DNA of 43,290 nucleotides from positions 1 to 43,290 of the forward strand of contig NZ_BEWG01000107.1 in NCBI RefSeq assembly GCF_002723835.1, read 5' to 3'. A program made the position numbers and the translations under genes. This DNA is from Mycobacterium sp. shizuoka-1 (GTDB lineage: Bacteria; Actinomycetota; Actinomycetes; Mycobacteriales; Mycobacteriaceae). Positions within the stretch are counted from its first letter, which is position 1; the number at the start of each line of letters is the position of its first letter. Below, piece by piece: positions 42,166 through 43,290 of the stretch. The notes beneath the pieces were generated by a model. That model worked only from the letters and a program-made list of their open reading frames with translations, did no database searches and was not told the DNA's origin.

Positions 42166-43271
42166 GCGACTTCCTGGTTCCGGATCTCGGTGAGGGGCTG
42201 CAGGACGCCACGATCACCAGCTGGGCCGTCAGCGTCGGCGATGTCGTCGAACTCAACCAGACCTTGTGCACGGTCGAGACCAACAAGGCCGAGGTGGAGA
42301 TCCCGAGCCCCTATGTCGGGCGGGTCGTCGAACTAGGCGGTGCGGAGGGGGAGACGCTCGCGGTGGGCACGCTGCTGGTGCGCATCGAAACCGAGGCGCG
42401 ATCGCCGGTTCTGGTCGGCTACGGCGTCGACGACGGATTGGACCGCAGCAGAAGAGCACGCGCCGCGCCCAAGGTTCGCAAGCTCGCGGCCGATCTCGCG
42501 GTGGATCTTCAGGGGCTGCAGCGCGGTTCGGGCGCCGACGGCATCATCACCCGCGACGACGTGCTGGCCGCGGCGGGTACGTCGGAGCCGGCAGCGCCAC
42601 CGCGGACGGTCCCCGTGCGCGGTGTCCAAGCCCGCATGGCTACCCAGATGTCGTTGTCGCGCAGCCAGATCCCCGACGCACACGCCAGTGTCCAGGTCGA
42701 TGGCACCGCGCTGCTGCGGCTTCGGGACACGCTGGACGTGGCGCCCTTCGTGCTGACGTTGCGGATGTTGGTGATTGCTTTGGGCCGGCACCCGATGCTC
42801 AACGCCACCTGGATGGAATCCGGAGCCGAACCAGAGATCCGGCTTCATCCCGACGTCCGCCTCGGTATCGCGGTGGCTACCGAGCGCGGCCTGCTGGTTC
42901 CGGTCGTCGACGCCCGCGGGTGTTCCACCAGGCGACTTGCCGCGGCCGTCGACGATGTTGTGCAGCGGGCCCGGGCGGGCACGCTGACGCCCGCGCAGTT
43001 GGGCGGTTCGACGTTCACGGTGTCGAACTTCGGCGCGCTCGGTCTTGACGACGGCGTCCCGGTGATCAACCACCCGGAGGCCGCGATCCTCGGCATGGGC
43101 TCGTTGAAGCCGCGCGCCGTGGTGGTCGACGACACCGTGGTTGCCCGTCCGACAATGACGTTGACGTGCGCCTTCGACCATCGCATCGCCGACGGTGCCC
43201 AGGTGGCGGCTTTCCTGACCGATCTGCGTGGGCTGATCGAGTCGCCGGAGACCGCGCTGCTGGACCTCTAG
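42162..43271 (+). CDS. bkdC: Branched-chain 2-oxo acid dehydrogenase E2 (dihydrolipoamide acyltransferase)
   Basis: A 369-residue E2 core protein. A single lipoyl domain (about 1-80) carries VETNKAEVEIPSP with lipoyl-Lys42. A short linker leads to a peripheral-subunit-binding domain (about 98-135, APKVRKLAADLAVDLQGLQ and GIITRDDVL), then a catalytic CAT-like domain (about 150-369) with DHRIADG (His340, Asp344) and FTVSNFGALGLDDGVPVINHPEAAILGMG. The linkers are short and there is only one lipoyl domain, as in the M. tuberculosis protein. The E3 component (Lpd) is not in the window. ATG 42162 overlaps the bkdB stop. Only 19 bases remain after the stop, with no terminator visible. Confidence 0.95.
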   Translation: MSDFLVPDLGEGLQDATITSWAVSVGDVVELNQTLCTVETNKAEVEIPSPYVGRVVELGGAEGETLAVGTLLVRIETEARSPVLVGYGVDDGLDRSRRARAAPKVRKLAADLAVDLQGLQRGSGADGIITRDDVLAAAGTSEPAAPPRTVPVRGVQARMATQMSLSRSQIPDAHASVQVDGTALLRLRDTLDVAPFVLTLRMLVIALGRHPMLNATWMESGAEPEIRLHPDVRLGIAVATERGLLVPVVDARGCSTRRLAAAVDDVVQRARAGTLTPAQLGGSTFTVSNFGALGLDDGVPVINHPEAAILGMGSLKPRAVVVDDTVVARPTMTLTCAFDHRIADGAQVAAFLTDLRGLIESPETALLDL

Positions 43272-43290
43272 TTGAGCGATTTGGGCGCGG

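Overview
The window looks like chromosomal DNA of a Mycobacterium/Mycolicibacterium species. It is GC-rich and encodes a single 3079-residue type I fatty acid synthase followed by acpS, an LdtMt2-type L,D-transpeptidase, a Tat-exported DUF1906 protein, an accD1-accA1-fadE19-citE-bkdABC cluster and a DUF3618 protein. From 5 kb to the right end the gene order matches, as I remember it, the M. tuberculosis block Rv2525c down to Rv2495c, in the same relative orientations but with losses and insertions. The polyamine-type transporter at the left is not part of that block, which suggests a faster-growing environmental relative. No species can be named from the sequence alone.

Layout. 1-4906 (minus strand): a tightly overlapped potA-D-B-C-like ABC importer operon, then an MFS transporter that runs off the left edge. 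5079-17422 (plus): DUF1906 protein, a 510-bp palindrome-rich leader, fas, acpS and an M20 peptidase. 17404-20989: an uncharacterised small gene, bcp, a DUF3618 protein, about 490 bp without a gene, a GlcD-type flavoprotein and an 88-residue unknown. 21129-25473: a stretch bounded by tRNA-Lys(CTT) and tRNA-His(GTG), holding ldtB, two tandem paralogous genes of unknown function and about 960 bp of gene-free, partly AT-rich DNA. 25517-32803: orn, a HerA/DUF853-type ATPase, an SDR, a UMF1-like transporter, a proline-rich MmpS-like membrane protein and an S9 peptidase. 32867-33272: two small membrane proteins. 33260-43271: a TetR regulator (BkaR-like) divergent from accD1-accA1-fadE19-maoC-citE-bkdA-bkdB-bkdC.

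How the genes work together. fas and acpS make and activate the FAS-I machine that supplies acyl-CoA primers for membrane lipids and mycolic acids. The right-hand operon is a branched-chain amino acid (leucine) degradation unit. BkdABC decarboxylates branched 2-keto acids, FadE19 is the likely acyl-CoA dehydrogenase, AccA1/AccD1 is the 3-methylcrotonyl-CoA carboxylase pair, and the MaoC/CitE pair hydrates and cleaves the C5/C6 intermediates. Two matching 16-bp inverted repeats between bkaR and accD1 are the probable operators, and a hairpin can cover the bkdA ribosome binding site.

The least explained element is the tandem pair at 22595-24436. The two proteins share an N-terminal domain of about 125 residues, and the longer one also carries an R-N-x3-H motif of the kind seen in HEPN RNases. 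Several genes (potA, the DUF1906 gene, acpS, the M20 peptidase, the SDR and the UMF1-like transporter) have a TAnnnT -10 element placed exactly for leaderless transcription. Two divergent gene pairs (bcp/DUF3618 and SDR/UMF1) have overlapping, opposite-facing -10 elements.
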